Shown here one piece after another: positions 33,650 through 47,382 of a stretch of DNA of 64,000 bases. A program made the translations under genes and the position numbers. Below the pieces are notes generated by a model that did no database searches, was not told where the DNA came from, and saw only the letters and a list, made by a program, of their open reading frames with translations. Position 1 is the stretch's first letter, and each line of letters begins with the position of its first letter. This DNA comes from Stichopus chloronotus (taxonomy: Eukaryota > Echinodermata > Holothuroidea > Aspidochirotida > Stichopodidae): NCBI GenBank assembly GCA_021234535.1, contig CM037846.1, forward strand, positions 14,024,150 to 14,088,149. Reading direction: 5' to 3'.

Positions 33650-35512
33650 CACTCTAAATCTACAATGGTCAAATCTGACCAAAGTATGGTCATTTTTTGA
33701 CCATGCCATTGGTTAACTATGCACCGATACAAGTATGGTCAAATTTGACCATAGTCCAATGGTCATACACATGACCATATTGCAATGGTCAAAAAAATTG
33801 ACCATAATACTGATCAAAATTACATAATTAAATGGTCAATTTGACTATAACATGGTCAGATATTTCCTACAATGTTTATGCCACAGAGCACTTGGGATAA
33901 CACATCAGTATACCGTGGTAACAACCGGGACATTCCAACTCACCAGTCCATAGACCTTTACCTTTAAAGATCTGCTTGTTATGTTAATAACTAACTAATA
34001 ACCAACTTAAAACAATAAGGCAAATATTTCTTTGTCCAACTTCATTTATTCAGGAATTCAGCAATCAACATTCATTAATTTTAAATTAAACAAAAGTGAA
34101 TTAGTTACAATAATGTTAGAATGAAATGATGTAAAGGAATCTATAATGTACATAATTGTTGGAAAATAACAATTATTATATTATAAAGGGCAATTCCATG
34201 CAGCAGGTTAAAAAACTCACAAATATAAGTGTCGTGTAACATGAAAAGCAGTCAGTCGTCACCCAAGTTACAAATTTACGGGTAGTCTACAGAAATTCTC
34301 AATTGGCACAGCTCTATGCTTGACATCAAATTCAAACAAGAGCCCAAAAGGCAGTGGTTCCTTGAGCATATCACAGACAGACACAAACACACACGAACCT
34401 GACCACATAGGTTCCTTTTGCCAGTGCATGGAACCAAAAATGCAGAGTAGCTCATATTCCACAGCATGTACTGCGAGTGTTTTGTACACATTAGGGCCTA
34501 GTATGCTCACCATGGTATGCCCTAACAATGAACTAGGAGGGTGACATTGCCGCACAATGTTAGAAGCACTAATTTCACGATTTTGGATTTCCCGTCCAGG
34601 ATTTTTGTTAGGATTAACCCCATCCCCTAAATAACTACCCCTAATCCTATCCCTAACCCTAACACTAACCCTTACCATAACCATGTCGTCACACTTCACT
34701 GAACCCATTAGTGCTTCTATTATTTTGCAGCACCGTCATGATGCTAGGATAGTGTCTGTTTAAGAATGAGTGTAAATTAATTGTGGGAGGGGCTAGAAGT
34801 AACAAAGTTAGGAGAATTGGAAATGTCTGAGGTGATGAATAACTGCCTTTAACAAATTTGGTGCAATACAAAAGCTCAGAATCTAAATTTTCCACATGAG
34901 GTTGTTTCATTGTTGGTAACCTTACAAAAGCAGGGAATTCAGATACGAAATGAAGTAAAATGGCAGTCTACAGCAAGGCACATCTGAAGTACTGAATCCT
35001 GCAAAATCACATTTTTTTCTTACTTGTGTTTAGTCTGGAATGGCACTAGTCATTAGCTTATCAGAAGAGATTGTTTGCAGGTGAATCTGATTTTTAACAA
35101 CATTAGGTTCTAGGTAGTCAATTTATGAAGTGGCCTGTCCATGATGCCTGTTTTTATATGCTCAATATGATAAACCTTCTCGGTCATACTGTTATGTCAC
35201 TGATATCAAGGTTTTGTAAATTTAATCAATGTAAATTATTCAATTTAATCCATGTAAATTCTTAATTACTATCAACTATTTTGACATCAAATATCACCCT
35301 TCCTTCTCCCATAATACAGTATTAAAAATTGTTTTTAAAAAGCGAAAGACAACATTCCACACTATGGTCAGCAAACGTTGCACTAGTGACAGATGACTGC
35401 CCAAAACTCAAAACTATAAAACACCAACTATTAACATATAATGGCTTGTATGCACTACCTTTCAACTACTACACACAAGACTACTAACGATACAAACACT
35501 TTACTACATAAT

Positions 35513-36955
35513 TTATTTTTGTTCAATGAAAGTTCTTAGAGATCGTACTCCAGCTGAAGTAACAGATTTCCCTTTTCCCTCTCCCATTTTATAAAAATAC
35601 TTTTGGATGAACTCCCAAGTAGTATGGCATTGCTTAGGATAGCAAACATCCAAAACATAAAATGCTTTAAAGCAAATGTCCACGGCCTTCAATATCGAAT
35701 TGGCCTCAGTAGCAAGTCCATCCACAATTACAAACGACTGGGATGGTTCTTTCCGTGTTCCCAGAACCAAAACAGATGGCTGGATTGCTTGAACCCCATC
35801 ATGCAGGTTATCCAAGTAGGCTGGAAGGTTAGTCCCAACTTGCCAAAAGTAAGCAAAATATGTTGAAAATGTTAAAAATGCACACTCAGCAGCCAAATGG
35901 ATAGAGTCCTATTTCAAGCCCCCACCCCCTCACCATCATCCAGAAAATGTTTCACTGACAGAGCAAAAAAATGTTTTGAAAAGAAAAGCTGTGAAATTAG
36001 AAAATCTATCTTAAGTTCTTTCTGTGTATCGTCATTCTTTATACAATTGGTGGTTTTTAAGCATTGTACATCACTGAAAAATGTAATTATACCAGAAAAG
36101 GATGGTGGCTGTCGCAGCAGAATGTGATATTCGTCATGAGACTGAAAAAAGCCCTAACTTTGGAACAAATCTTATTGCGTATACAATCTACATTGCAGTG
36201 ATCCTGAAGAATACAATATTCAACTTGGATCATTAATTCAGCAACACTAGAGCTCCCATCTGAGGTAATAAAGAATAGACTAAATGTGAACACTTTACCC
36301 AAAATACAAAAACAACGCCTCAGGTTTAATGTGTCAATTAACGTACCCCCCTCTACTGCCTACCCCCTGTATATTGAGGTGGTCTCTAAATCCCATCACA
36401 TCAACTGAGAACAAGCACAAATAGTATGGTAGGGAAAATCTATCTAGACAATACGAACTCTAATAAAATTAATACTTGCGGGTAGAAATGGTGAGGTGGG
36501 AAAGTTAATACATCAATAGTAATAATGTACAGATGCTGTTCAAGATAGTTCTCAAATGATGTCACAGGAGCTTTTCACGTGGAGTACGTCAGCCATCTCA
36601 TAGGGAAATCCCGACATGTATGTACAAGCTTACCCTACAACATTGTGGTTGCTAACCCCCAGCTGTGGTGTCAATGAGAACTACCTACACAAAAGATGAA
36701 AAGGCCTCAACTACAGTGCAGGCTCTCTCAGCTTTTTATAAAGCATCATCATGGTCCCGTGGCCCAAATTGTGATAGTATATTCATAAAAAGTGCCAACT
36801 AAGGATGACCCCTACCGGTTGAACATCGATGAAAGAGGCAAGCGATTCCATTTTTGATGCACGCACCATCTTTCCATTTCTGTTTTTTACTAGTCCTGTT
36901 GGCAGAATACATGGCAAGAGCTGCAAAGCCACTAAAGAAACATCATCCAGTGGAC
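35513..36955 (-). pseudogene. B2 accessory gene, three 3' exons only
   Basis: Exons equivalent to the last three of B1: 36955-36816, 36259-36159 and 35839-35513. The acceptor before the last exon reads GGCAAGTTGGG instead of GGCAGGTTGGG (change at about 35840), which destroys the canonical AG at that position. The coding part of the last exon is still open and ends TFIEQK. All 5' exons, including the SAM part, are lost with the truncation of B2. Confidence 0.6.
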
Positions 36956-37516
36956 CTGTGGGTTAAGAATAAAAAGTCATTGACATCAAAGTGAACACTA
37001 TGTTTCAAAGAGGAGAGGGCATTTTTCCCGATGAATTCAAGAGTGTGGATTGCTGTTATCATTTTAGCACCCTAGATAACAGACCCCAGAGTTTCTCAAT
37101 TTCACAAGAGATATGGGCACTTACTTTTTACAATTCAAACTGACTACTTAATTATATAGCCAGATTGGATTCTGAATTATTTCGGAAAGTGCACCGCAGG
37201 ATATGACAACAACAAAAAATGTGTGCTAATGTTGTACATTAAACATATGCCTCAATACGCTTCATGTTATGTGCCCAGCACATCAGTGCCACAAAACAAA
37301 CTACCTCCCATGCAAGGTTGTCACCACGCTGGTCTGCGGTGGTCAGGCCTAACCTGCATTGGTAATTGACGACCGGCACAGAGTTACAATTGTTTGCTTC
37401 CAACCAGCACAAAAATGATCAAATTCTGAAACAAGAGCCCAATGGGCACTGTGGTTCCTTGCTAAATGTAATGAAACTGGACCATGAGCATACAACAAAA
37501 TGTTTTGTGAAGTTTG

Positions 37517-37958
37517 CCTTAACAAGGTTTTCAGTGTTTGGCCCCCAGTGACCCCAGATGACTTTTGACCTTCACCAAACACTATAGGGCACACCTCACT
37601 ATGGTGGATATCTTTATGCCAAGTATGAAATCTATCCAAGCTTCTTACCTTAACATATTGTGTAAACAAGGTTTTCAGTGTTTGACCCCTGATGACCTTT
37701 GACTGCCACCAAAAACTATAGAACACACCTACTCACTATGGTGAATCCACATACCAAATATAAAATCTATCCAAGCTTCTTACCATGCAATATCGTGTAC
37801 ACATGGTTTTCAGAGTTTGGCCCTCGGTGAGCCCAGATGATCTTTGACCTCCACCAAAAACAATAGGGCACACCTTCTCACTATGGTGCATATATGTACC
37901 AAGTTTAAGTTTAGTCCAACTTTCACTTCTTGAGTTACAGCGTACCGAAGCAAGTGTC
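37517..37958 (+). repeat. Divergent tandem repeat in B2
   Basis: Three units as in B1 4614-5056, followed by a longer, interrupted CA tract that also includes CCCACA words. The B2 truncation point lies in that tract. Confidence 0.75.
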
Positions 37959-38069
37959 ACACACACATACATACACACACGCATACACACACACACACAC
38001 GCACACACACACACCCACACACCCACACACACCCCCAAAAAAAGAAAAAAAATAGAAATACATGAATGC

Positions 38070-40362
38070 TGATGCTGACTTGTGTAACGGCACTTTATCA
38101 GTTGATGAGTGTCGGAGTGCTTTGGACGATATGGCCCTCAATAAATCGCCCGGGTCGGACGGCCTTACAAGTAATTTCTATAGATTTTTCTGGGATTCCA
38201 TTGGTCCCATGGTTGTGGCGTCTTTTAATTATGGTTTTAAAATTGGTATGCTGTCTCAAGAGCAGTCTCGTGGTATTATTAATGTTATTCCCAAGCAGGA
38301 CAAGGACCCAACTAAACTAAAAAACCTTCGCCCTATCACACTTCTTAATACGGATTACAAAATTGTCACAAAGACTCTCGCAAATAGGCTAAAACGCGTT
38401 TTAGAAACAATAATTGGTAATAATCAGACTGGTTTTATGAAAAATAGATTTATTGGCGAGAATGTTAGATTTACTCTCGATTTGATTGACTACTGTAATG
38501 ATAATGACATCCCTGGGTTTATTTTACTGGTGGACTTCGAGAAGGCTTTTGACACGCTTGAATGGAATTTTTTACATGATTGTTTGAGAAAGCTAAATTT
38601 TGGCCATGATTTTATTAACTGGGTACATGTTCTACATATTAATAGCACTGCTTGTGTAACCAATAATGGTTATTCTTCTCGTTATTTTAAGTTACAGAGA
38701 GGTGTTAGGCAAGGTTGCCCCTTAAGCCCCTACTTGTTTATTCTTGCTGTAGAGATATTGGCTCAGAAAATTGAATCAAGTGCTATTATAAGGGGGCCTC
38801 GTGTCTTGAATTACGATATTAGAATCTCTCAGTATGCTGATGATACTACTATTTATTTAAATGATAATCCACAATCGCTTTTGGAAACTCTTCACCTGTT
38901 GAATTCTTTCTATAATGCTTCTGGTTTGAAGGTTAACCTCGATAAAACGTACATTTTCCCTCTTGGGCCTTTCACACATGCAAAGCGTCGTTGGCTTGAT
39001 AATACTCCTCTCACTTGGACAACCGGGCCGATTACACTTTTGGGCATAAGTTTTACTTGTAATAGGGCTGATCTCTTCAATTTGAATTTCCCTCCCAAGT
39101 TATCTCGCCTTAAAAACACTTTAAATTCTTGGTCATACAGGGATATTACTCCAATTGGAAGAAATGTTATTTTCAAGTCGTTTGCAATTTCTCAGTTGGT
39201 TTATCTCTTCTAGACACTTCCTGACCCCCCAAACAGCTTCATCACTGAGTTGAACACCATCATGTATAATTTCATATGGAATAACAAACCTGACAAAGTG
39301 AAGAGGCAGGTTATGACTAACCCTATTGGTGTAGGTGGTCTGAAGGTACTCAATTTGCATAATTTTATTCATAGCTTAAAAATTTCTTGGATAAAGAGAT
39401 ATGTAGGCGATCGCATGGGTGCTTGGAAGATTTTTGTGGATAGTTCCTTAAATGATGTTGGGAAGCAATTTTATTTCTTCTGTAATTTTAATACTAACGA
39501 TATCCCATTTTTCACCAATAAGTTTGTGACCGATATTTGTAAAGCTTGATCAACTTTTAGCTATAAGGAGCCCACCTGCGATTTTGGAAATGAAATAATT
39601 TGGAATAACTCTCATATTAAGATTGATGATACCCCTGTTTTTTATAAGTTTCTTTATTCGAGTGGAATTTATTATGTTCGTAACTTCTTCAATAATGACG
39701 GTTCACTTCGTCATTATAATCAGTTTATCGAAGCGTATAATCTGCAGCCCTTTCCATTCACGTTATATAATGGTTTAATTACAGCTATTCCTAGATTGTG
39801 GAAACGTAATGTTAAGGGTGAGTCTTTTAACTTCAAGGAAGTTTGCATAGAACATTTGAAAAATAAAACACGGGTTTCTCATTGGGTCCATAATAATATG
39901 TTGATTAAAGATAAGATACAGCCTACAGCTTTGGATAAATGGAATTCTAATTTTGATGATAGTACATGGTTTAATATTTTTTCTAATGCTTGGCACTCTG
40001 TAAGGGATGCAAAGTTACACTATTTTCAATTCCGATTTCTACATAGAATTATAGGCACCAATTATCTCCTTCATAAAATGAAAATTGCTGAGAGCTCTTT
40101 ATGTTCTTTCTGTAAAACCCAGGATGAAACAATTGAACATTTATTTTGGGGTTGTTATATTGTTTCCCCTTTTCTATTAGATGTGGAAACAACCTTTATT
40201 GGCAATTACTTTAGCTTTTCGAAAGAGGATTATTTTTTTGGCTATAAGTTGTTATTAAAGCACTCGTATAATTTTTTAATTTACCATGTTAAATTTTACA
40301 TCTTCCAATGCAAATTGAATAACAAAGAACCTAATATTTTTTTATTTTCGCCATACATTTAA
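38070..40362 (+). pseudogene. LINE ORF2 fragment: reverse transcriptase and C-terminal domain, two in-frame stops
   Basis: One frame runs the whole length. It begins with the RT N-terminal pattern NKSPGSDGLTSNFY and continues with LKNLRPITLLNTDYKI, VDFEKAFD (38530-38553), GVRQGCPLSPYLF and the catalytic YADD (38833-38844). TAG at 39211-39213 and TGA at 39547-39549 interrupt it. Between and after them the C-terminal pattern continues (FIWNNKPDKVKR, GGLKVLNLHNF, then a Cys/His-type CSFCKTQDETIEHLFWGC), ending at TAA 40360-40362. The first methionine (38062) lies in target-site DNA, not in the LINE. The pattern fits the L1/Tx1 group. Confidence 0.9.
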
Positions 40363-40789
40363 CTTTGCGCTACAAGTTTTAAATAATTTCGATAAAAAAA
40401 GAAAGGGAAAACGTTACTTTAATTATGATGAACTATACAATGTGTTTATTTGTCGTGAAAATTGATACATATATCTATATATAAGGGTGTGTGTATGTGT
40501 GTATATGTATAGATATATATATATATGTGTGTATATATATTTTTCTATACATATATGTATGTGTGTATGTGTGTGTATGTATATATATATGTGTGTGTGT
40601 CTTTATGTATATTTACATATTATGTACCTGTTAATTGATAGCGATTAATTTCGAAACGTACTTGTTTATGTTGTGTTTAAATACTTTCTTATTAACGTGT
40701 AACTATGTTGTAAGCATTTTGATATTACGCTGTAAATCACAAGTGAAATGAATTGAATAAAATTTGGATGATTCCAAAAAAAAAAAAAA
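38070..40789 (+). mobile_element. 5'-truncated L1/Tx1-like LINE with poly-A tail and TSD
   Basis: Flanked by GAAATACATGAATGC (38055-38069) and GAAATGCATGAATACG (40790-40805), an imperfect TSD of about 14 bp that matches the unit A target. The 3' end has AATAAA at 40756-40761 and a poly-A tail at 40776-40789, as expected for target-primed reverse transcription. ORF1 and the endonuclease are missing through 5' truncation. The 3' UTR holds a TATATGTGTG microsatellite (about 40465-40610). Confidence 0.9.
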
Positions 40790-43168
40790 GAAATGCATGA
40801 ATACGACGATTAAACACACAAACCCAAAGGATGGAAGTACAGATAATACAAAAAAAAAAAATTATGAATGCATTAATGAGACGATTAAACACACAAAACT
40901 AAGGGATGGAAGTTCAATTATAACCAAAAAAATAAAAAATAAAAAAATAAAGAGAGAGAGACTGATGAAACGAACATGAAATGCTACGTGCAAATAACGA
41001 ATCCAGAGTTGCAATACAAGTGAACGAACAAGGGGTAAAAGAAAAAAAAAATGTAATGTCACGGCAGGAGAAGGGCGAAACAATTGTTGTTCGACGTAAG
41101 ATAAAGTTGCGAAATTGTTGGGTCCGATAAGTTGTTAACCATGATGTATATATGTATATACATTTTTCTCCGCTGTAAGGATGACATCGGGTTATCATTT
41201 GCTCTTGGACATTTATCATTGAACGCAATATCACCTACTCTGCCTGTAACTTTCAAGTCAAATGTTTATGTTTAATTTTTTACCATTCAAGTGTGCCGAT
41301 CGAACACAGGGAGGAACGTTTGGAGGACCGCACTGTCAAACCGTATCAAGAAAGCAAAAAATAAAGACAAAATAATAATAAAAAAAAAACGGGGAGGGGA
41401 CTGTTGTGTTGTACATTAAATTTGCCAAACACTTATGATGCATTCCAAATATAGTTAAAGAAGAACGACACATGACTCGAAAGGTCGCTTACCGACAAAT
41501 GATGCTTTTTTAGTCCTCGGATGACTTGAATGACAAAAGATGAGCGCGACTTGTGTCGGTCTATACCACTGAATAACAAGTGCGCATCATCAACAAGGAC
41601 TTTCCTGTCGAGCAATTACACTTCATGACATGATGCGAAGCGCAATACGTTTCCCGTCTGCAAAGGGCAGCAGTGACTGTAGGAGAAAAGAAAAAATAAG
41701 GAAAAAATGTTTGAAAGTGTGTCAATATCGCAAAAAGTGCGCATTTTTTTTTTTTTTTTTAGTTTCCGTTTCCTCTCGAAAATGAAGAAATTTATGAAGC
41801 ACAGTGAACAGTTTTTGCTCGTTCCAGGACCCTTATAATCAGTCATTCCCAAACGAAGTCGATCTAGTATAACATACGTTACACAACAAAAACAGCGTAG
41901 CACGGGGGGGGGGGGGGGGGGGGTTAGGAGTGAAAGTCCCTAGAATGGACATTTGTTCAACTTTTTCGGTATGTTATGCTATGGGTTGGTTTCTTTTGTG
42001 GATTGAATATTGCCGCAGGTGAGTTGAGGTATATATGTTGCAAAAATGGAGTCAATTGGAGCAATTATGGACAATGTGTGGACTTTTAGCCGGCGGAGCA
42101 TTATTTTTGAGCAGGTGTGTGTTCCGGTCCGACTGAACAGGGTAGGTAAAATTCGACGGTCAAAAAATCTAAACTTAGCTAAGGTACGGAAAATTGAAAG
42201 TGCCATGGATGGCAAATGTGTCAGCTTTCCAACTAGTGGTAGCTTATATCTGTTGAAAACTTCTAGAAGGCTTTAGTGACCACATTACTTTTGCCGTTTA
42301 GTGTGTAAGTCAATTGAGAAGGGGTATGGGACCTACCTTAAATGTCAAAAGAAAAGAAAACGGAGAAGAAAGAAAAAATGAAAATTTGAAATATATAAGA
42401 AGGCCTCGGTGATGATTCGCGATGTAATTAATTACGCGGTTAAGCCGTGAATGTGTATTGCCCTTTGAATTATGTATTGCGAGTCTATTTCTATGGCATT
42501 CACTCAGCAGAGGCTACGGTTGATTTGGATTATGTACTGTATATACCAGTGATATTTACACATGGGTGTGACTGAAAACCATTTCATTTGTTTAACTATT
42601 GAAGATGTTCTCTTGAACTTGTAAAACAACGACAAGCCAATGATATGAAGAATCGAAGTAATAATGTTGAGCCTGCGGACATGTAATCGACATAATTAAT
42701 TGAACATGTAAATAAGAAAAAAGAAAGAACATATGTGTAGCCTACCTGTATTTATTTATTTTTGGTTAATGTGTACGGTTTATATGTGGGTGTTAAGGTG
42801 TAACCGATTATCGTATTTATTCTGGAGACTTCAATATTCTGGAGATTTCAGTTAATTGTTGCCGGAATCTCTGTAATAGAGTCGTTCATGTCTGTGAACA
42901 AAACTCGACAATAAACAGATGCCCGAGCTAGCTAGTAAGGCTGTGGTACCTTGGCACAGAATGAATACAACTAAACGGCGCATAGCCCAGCTACTATTTT
43001 TGCACAGTTGCTCAATGCGTTGTGTGCGCACGCTCGCTCTTCTAATATGGTGACTATTTGGAACACAGTGACGTCATCATCAATAGCCTAATTGTTCTGT
43101 TGTATTTTGGCCACGGAAGACGGCTCTCAATTCACTTGACCATGAAGTATTATTTTCTCGCATCAAAA

Positions 43169-43241
43169 GTCAGGCTGACGTAGTGGTTAACCACGCTGGC
43201 CCTTCGGCGTCGGCAATACACCAGATCGAGTATCTGCGCTG
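43169..43241 (+). repeat. tRNA-derived SINE-like head in A6
   Basis: As in A2, with one change between the boxes (GGCCCTTCGG for GGCGCTTCGG near 43201). Confidence 0.5.
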
Positions 43242-43962
43242 TAGGTTTTCCGTGTAAATTTCGTGCCGAGAAAGCTAGGTAAGCGTCGGTGTGCTCTGCA
43301 CATGCATACATTTTTTATGCCCGTAATGGCTTCGCTCAGGTAGTGGTGCGTATGGCCTAGGATCTGTGCCACAATTCCTCCCTTAGATCCGCAAAAGCTT
43401 TCGAGAGAGCTCGCTGATGGGCCGGCCCGAGTTCGGGGCCAGAAGTGGGCTAGCTGACTTGCAATTGAGGGCTCCCGTCATTGCGACGGGTCGATTAGCT
43501 TCGACCGGTGTGAGTTGACGTTCAACGTTCAGTGAAACCATGGCCTCAAATGAGGCGTGTCTCTCTTGCTAAAATTTAATTTTGTTTCTTTTTAATATGA
43601 AGAAGGAAAATACATTCGAGACAAACACCATATTCCATAGAAAGAGAGAGAGAATTTTTTTTTTTTTCTAAACACGGTTGATCTTCTTTTGTAAAACACA
43701 TCGGGACATATCATCATTATCACCATCATCTCGTTGTCCCCTCCCTCATCCAGAAATTGGCGGGGCATCTTTTATTCTCTTCCCAACTCGTCCCTGGTTT
43801 GCCCGCGCTTTCATTTTGCATTATATTGTACATCAAGTGAACCAGCATTATCAACATTAGGTGCCTAATTATGCAAACGGGAATCGTCACAATCCGCCAG
43901 ATACATTCCTACTTCAAGTACTAAGCACATTTTGCATGAAAAACAAATCAAATAAATAAGAA

Positions 43963-46720
43963 CCATGGTTAATTAATGCCTAATTTATGTTACACAGGCT
44001 GCCAGTTTGTTTTTTTTTTATTTTTATCATGCCGTAGCTACTTCAACAGTAAACCAGCCTGGTCAGACCAATTTTCTCTGGAATGTTTACCGTCCAGCAT
44101 AAGGGAAGGGCGGGTAAGTGGTTGTTTTCCTAAATATAGGAATGTCGTTGTTTTCCTAAATATAAGAATGGAATGGAAGTGTATGTAGCCTATTTGTGTG
44201 TATATGTGTGTGTACTCGGTGGTACCGCGAAAATGTGAAATGGTACTCCCAAAGAAAAACGTTGGGAACCTTGGAGCACGGTCAACCGAAAAAATAAATA
44301 ATATAAAAATAAATTATATACCTTTCTTGGGGCTTAATTGTCCACCCAGAGATATGCTAAAACCTCAGAGCTTCACGGGGCTTGCCCCTGGACCCTCACC
44401 GTGGCTTTGCCCATGGACCCCACCAGGGGCCCTAAGGCTTGCCCATGGACCCTACCCGCAAGACCTCGCGCTTCGCGCGAGAATCTTTGCCCCCAACATT
44501 TTCCTCTGTCCTCAGTTTGCCCCCCCCAAGTCTGACATCCTGGCGCCGCCACTGCTCTCACTACATTTCGACGGTGCTTACCCTCCCAATCTCAACAAGT
44601 CGATCGTTTATAGCTCATGCCTACGTACCAAACGTATTTGCTCAGACCCGGCTGACTACGACCGTTGCAATATCTGCCCTCACAGGACACTTTCTCTCGC
44701 GTGGGTACCCGATGTGTATCGTTAAACAATGTATATCCGATGTGTATCATTAAGCAATGTAAACCCAAAGCCGCTCCACTCGATCGTCTTGACCTTCTTA
44801 CCTATAAAAGTAGGACCTCCAACACTAGTAACCCCCGCCCTTGTGTTAGAATTTTATCCCCTGATCTCCGGTCCTGCTCGCACTTTGAAACGAGCCTTTA
44901 CTTCTCTGAATGAGGACCCCACCCTTTCTGAATTTTTGCTGAGCCCCCTTTCTCCTCGTCCTGGGCCGCATTCCCCAATCTTAGGGGACTAGTAGCTAAA
45001 AATTCAATCAACAAGATCTTCAAAACGAAATACCTATTTGAATACAGAGTGTGTAGAAGTGATGGAATAATTCTTCCATTTTTAAACAGTCACTTAAGCG
45101 TAATGTTTTTGCTCGTGTCACTGTATCAGTGGTTGTTGCAAATCCAAGGCGTTTGATTTTCAAGAAAGGATTATTCAATTTCGATACCTTTGGTAAACTA
45201 ATCAAATGGTGTCCAGAATATAAACTTCATGATCACATGGAGAAAATTTAACTGCATCGATTTAAACATGAAACGTACCTGCACATCATGGAATAAAACG
45301 TTTTACTATACACGATAGACTGTCAGAAATCATCAGTGATTAATAATCATAATTCCAATAATTATTACTTGAAAGGCTGAAAGAATACGTAAAAAAGCCA
45401 CCGCTCGAGACCTTATTTCCAAATTTTAAAAACTGCGTCTTTATGACAATTCTTTTTTTTTTTTATTTGTAATATCTCAAACTTGTTAAGTTGCAACAAA
45501 AGGTGTTCACAGTATTAGTAGCCCTAACAAGGATGATGATGCTCAGCTAAAATAATTAATGCCTAATTATACTAATTGGTGGACTTGAAATAAATAAGGT
45601 CGTCTCCATTTTCCCATTTAGTTTCCCTCATTCCGTTCCCTGACTTCGTCAAATTCAGCAGTATGACATCACAGTTTTTAATTTCTGTTTATTAACTGCA
45701 AATGCACAGATGGACAAAATTATGCTAACATTTCTTTATTTTTAAATGAGCTTGAGGATTACAAAATAGCCCACATATTTGTGTTGTATGTATATATCTT
45801 CATATGTTTCAAATGTACGCTACAATTCATCCTCCCTTCATATTTTTCTTGTTGTTCATTTCTTGTTTATTTTTTTTTTTTAAATCTGCTTTTCTACTCA
45901 TAATATATGATTGCAAGTATTCTCGCACACTATTTCCATTAGGGGTACACGCGTGTGGCCTTTACAGAATATTCAGCACCGGATCCAACTGAACGCAGTC
46001 TTTGAAGACTATTTCCATTAGGAGTAAAAGATTTCCATTAGGGGTACACACGTTTGACCTTTGCAGAAGACTATTCAGCACTTGGAATACCGGTGCAGTG
46101 TTAAACCCAAGTGCGTAATCCTAAGAACCAAACAAGCTTTCTTTGACGATGCTATTTTCAAAGGTATAATGAAAAACTTGCAATTACACAACATAAAACG
46201 ACTTTGTCATGAAAAGATCTCCTAAAGGTAGGAACTTTAATTTTTTTGAACACATATGGAAGAAATCAATCGTTTTTCCATTTTTGATCAATTTACGTGA
46301 AAAACTGAAAGAAAATTTGCCCGCTTACGTACAATTTAAGGAAAATACCCTTTGTGTTAAAGAATCTCTGGGTCAACGTGACCTTAATGACTTCCAACAG
46401 AAAAAGAGATATGTGTCAAGTAATATTTGATGATTGGCATAGTTTCAGTGTTAACAAGTAGTGATCTGTGCTTCCAAATGTTTGGTGCTTTGAGTGGTAG
46501 TTGGACGTTTTTTGATTTTACATAAGAAAAATCGGAAAAATGTATTACTTCTCTTAATTCTTGCATTTTCAATGGTAAAATACAGAACAACAATAAACTT
46601 TCAAGCTTTGTGTTAGAAAATTTTGCGTTTTGCATCCAAATATTTCAATTTCTTCAGATTCAACGGAAAATACAGCACTTACGGGCATATACAATTTTTT
46701 GAAAATAGCTGCAACCGTGT
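43963..46720. mobile_element. Unit C copy 2
   Basis: Same insertion point and ends as C copy 1. The flanks ATAAGAA (left) and TAAGAA (46721-46726, right) give the clean 6-bp TSD. It is shorter than copy 1 by an internal deletion near 45924. It is probably a segmental duplicate of copy 1 together with flanking A sequence rather than an independent insertion. Confidence 0.7.
44561..44992 (+). pseudogene. Penelope-like fragment, copy 2
   Basis: Same degraded motifs and frameshifts as 29375-29809, ending at TAG 44990-44992. The shared frameshifts show that decay came before duplication of C. Confidence 0.6.
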
Positions 46721-47349
46721 TAAGAAAAAAAATCGACATGACGCGTTCCAAACGACAACGTCTTGTGAAACACGCAATGCGACGGACGGTCTGGGGCTCA
46801 TTAAAGTTAAAACAACTGATGATGAGAGAAGGCTTGAGAGTTTAGAGAATGACAGAGATGCCATCAATGGATTTTCAACTTCTTGAATTACTTCGCTATA
46901 GTCATGCACTCTTTTATTGACCAGAGGATACAGACGGCTTCTAGAATTCTTTTTGACGCTAACTACATTACTCAAACACAAATAAAAGAAAAAAAAGAAA
47001 AGAAAAACACACACACACACACACAAAAGCAACGACGAACATGCTAAAATAAGCAGTTACACATATCCATCGATATGTCAGTAGTGTGAATTTCTGGTAT
47101 ACATGGCACAGTAACCCTGTGCACACCTCCGATTAAATGCTCGACGAAGGAATATATTCGTGTTAAAACAGCGTTTAAAGAGAGAGGATGAGATTAAGCA
47201 AAGAGACACATCTCGTGAAACGATGAAATTCAGTGCACTCTTCGGTGATGAACATGTGCAATGTACACAGAGGAAAAGAAAAACACAATAATGATTTGCA
47301 TAAAATAAAAATAAAATTAAACACAAAAAGAGTTACGGTACGTTGCAAT

Positions 47350-47382
<33 letters not shown>

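Larger units (their letters stand above)
33650..38030 (-). mobile_element. Unit B copy 2, truncated at its CA microsatellite
   Basis: Begins CACTCTAAATC at 33650 after CAATTATG, with the same subterminal ATGGTCA cluster as B1. It follows B1 collinearly up to the CA microsatellite at about 37960-38030. There it stops, and the sequence continues as the CA/A-rich tract of unit A, so the transposase region and right TIR are missing. The B2 and B3 left flanks are the same A position, and flanking variants are shared. Confidence 0.8.
38031..43667 (+). repeat. Unit A copy A6, begins inside its CA tract, interrupted by a LINE
   Basis: After the B2 CA tract the sequence reads AAAAAAAGAAAAAAAATAGAAATACATGAATGC, the unit A region that follows its own CA tract. 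The LINE 38070-40789 is inserted there, and A continues from 40790 to the T run before 43668. The small ORF (42046-42276) and tRNA-like head are present. The left ~1 kb of the unit is absent. Confidence 0.8.

Noticed and set aside
38062..38069. ATG at 38062 as the true start of the LINE protein
   Set aside because: It lies in the target-site duplication from unit A; the LINE is 5'-truncated, so this is a chance in-frame ATG.
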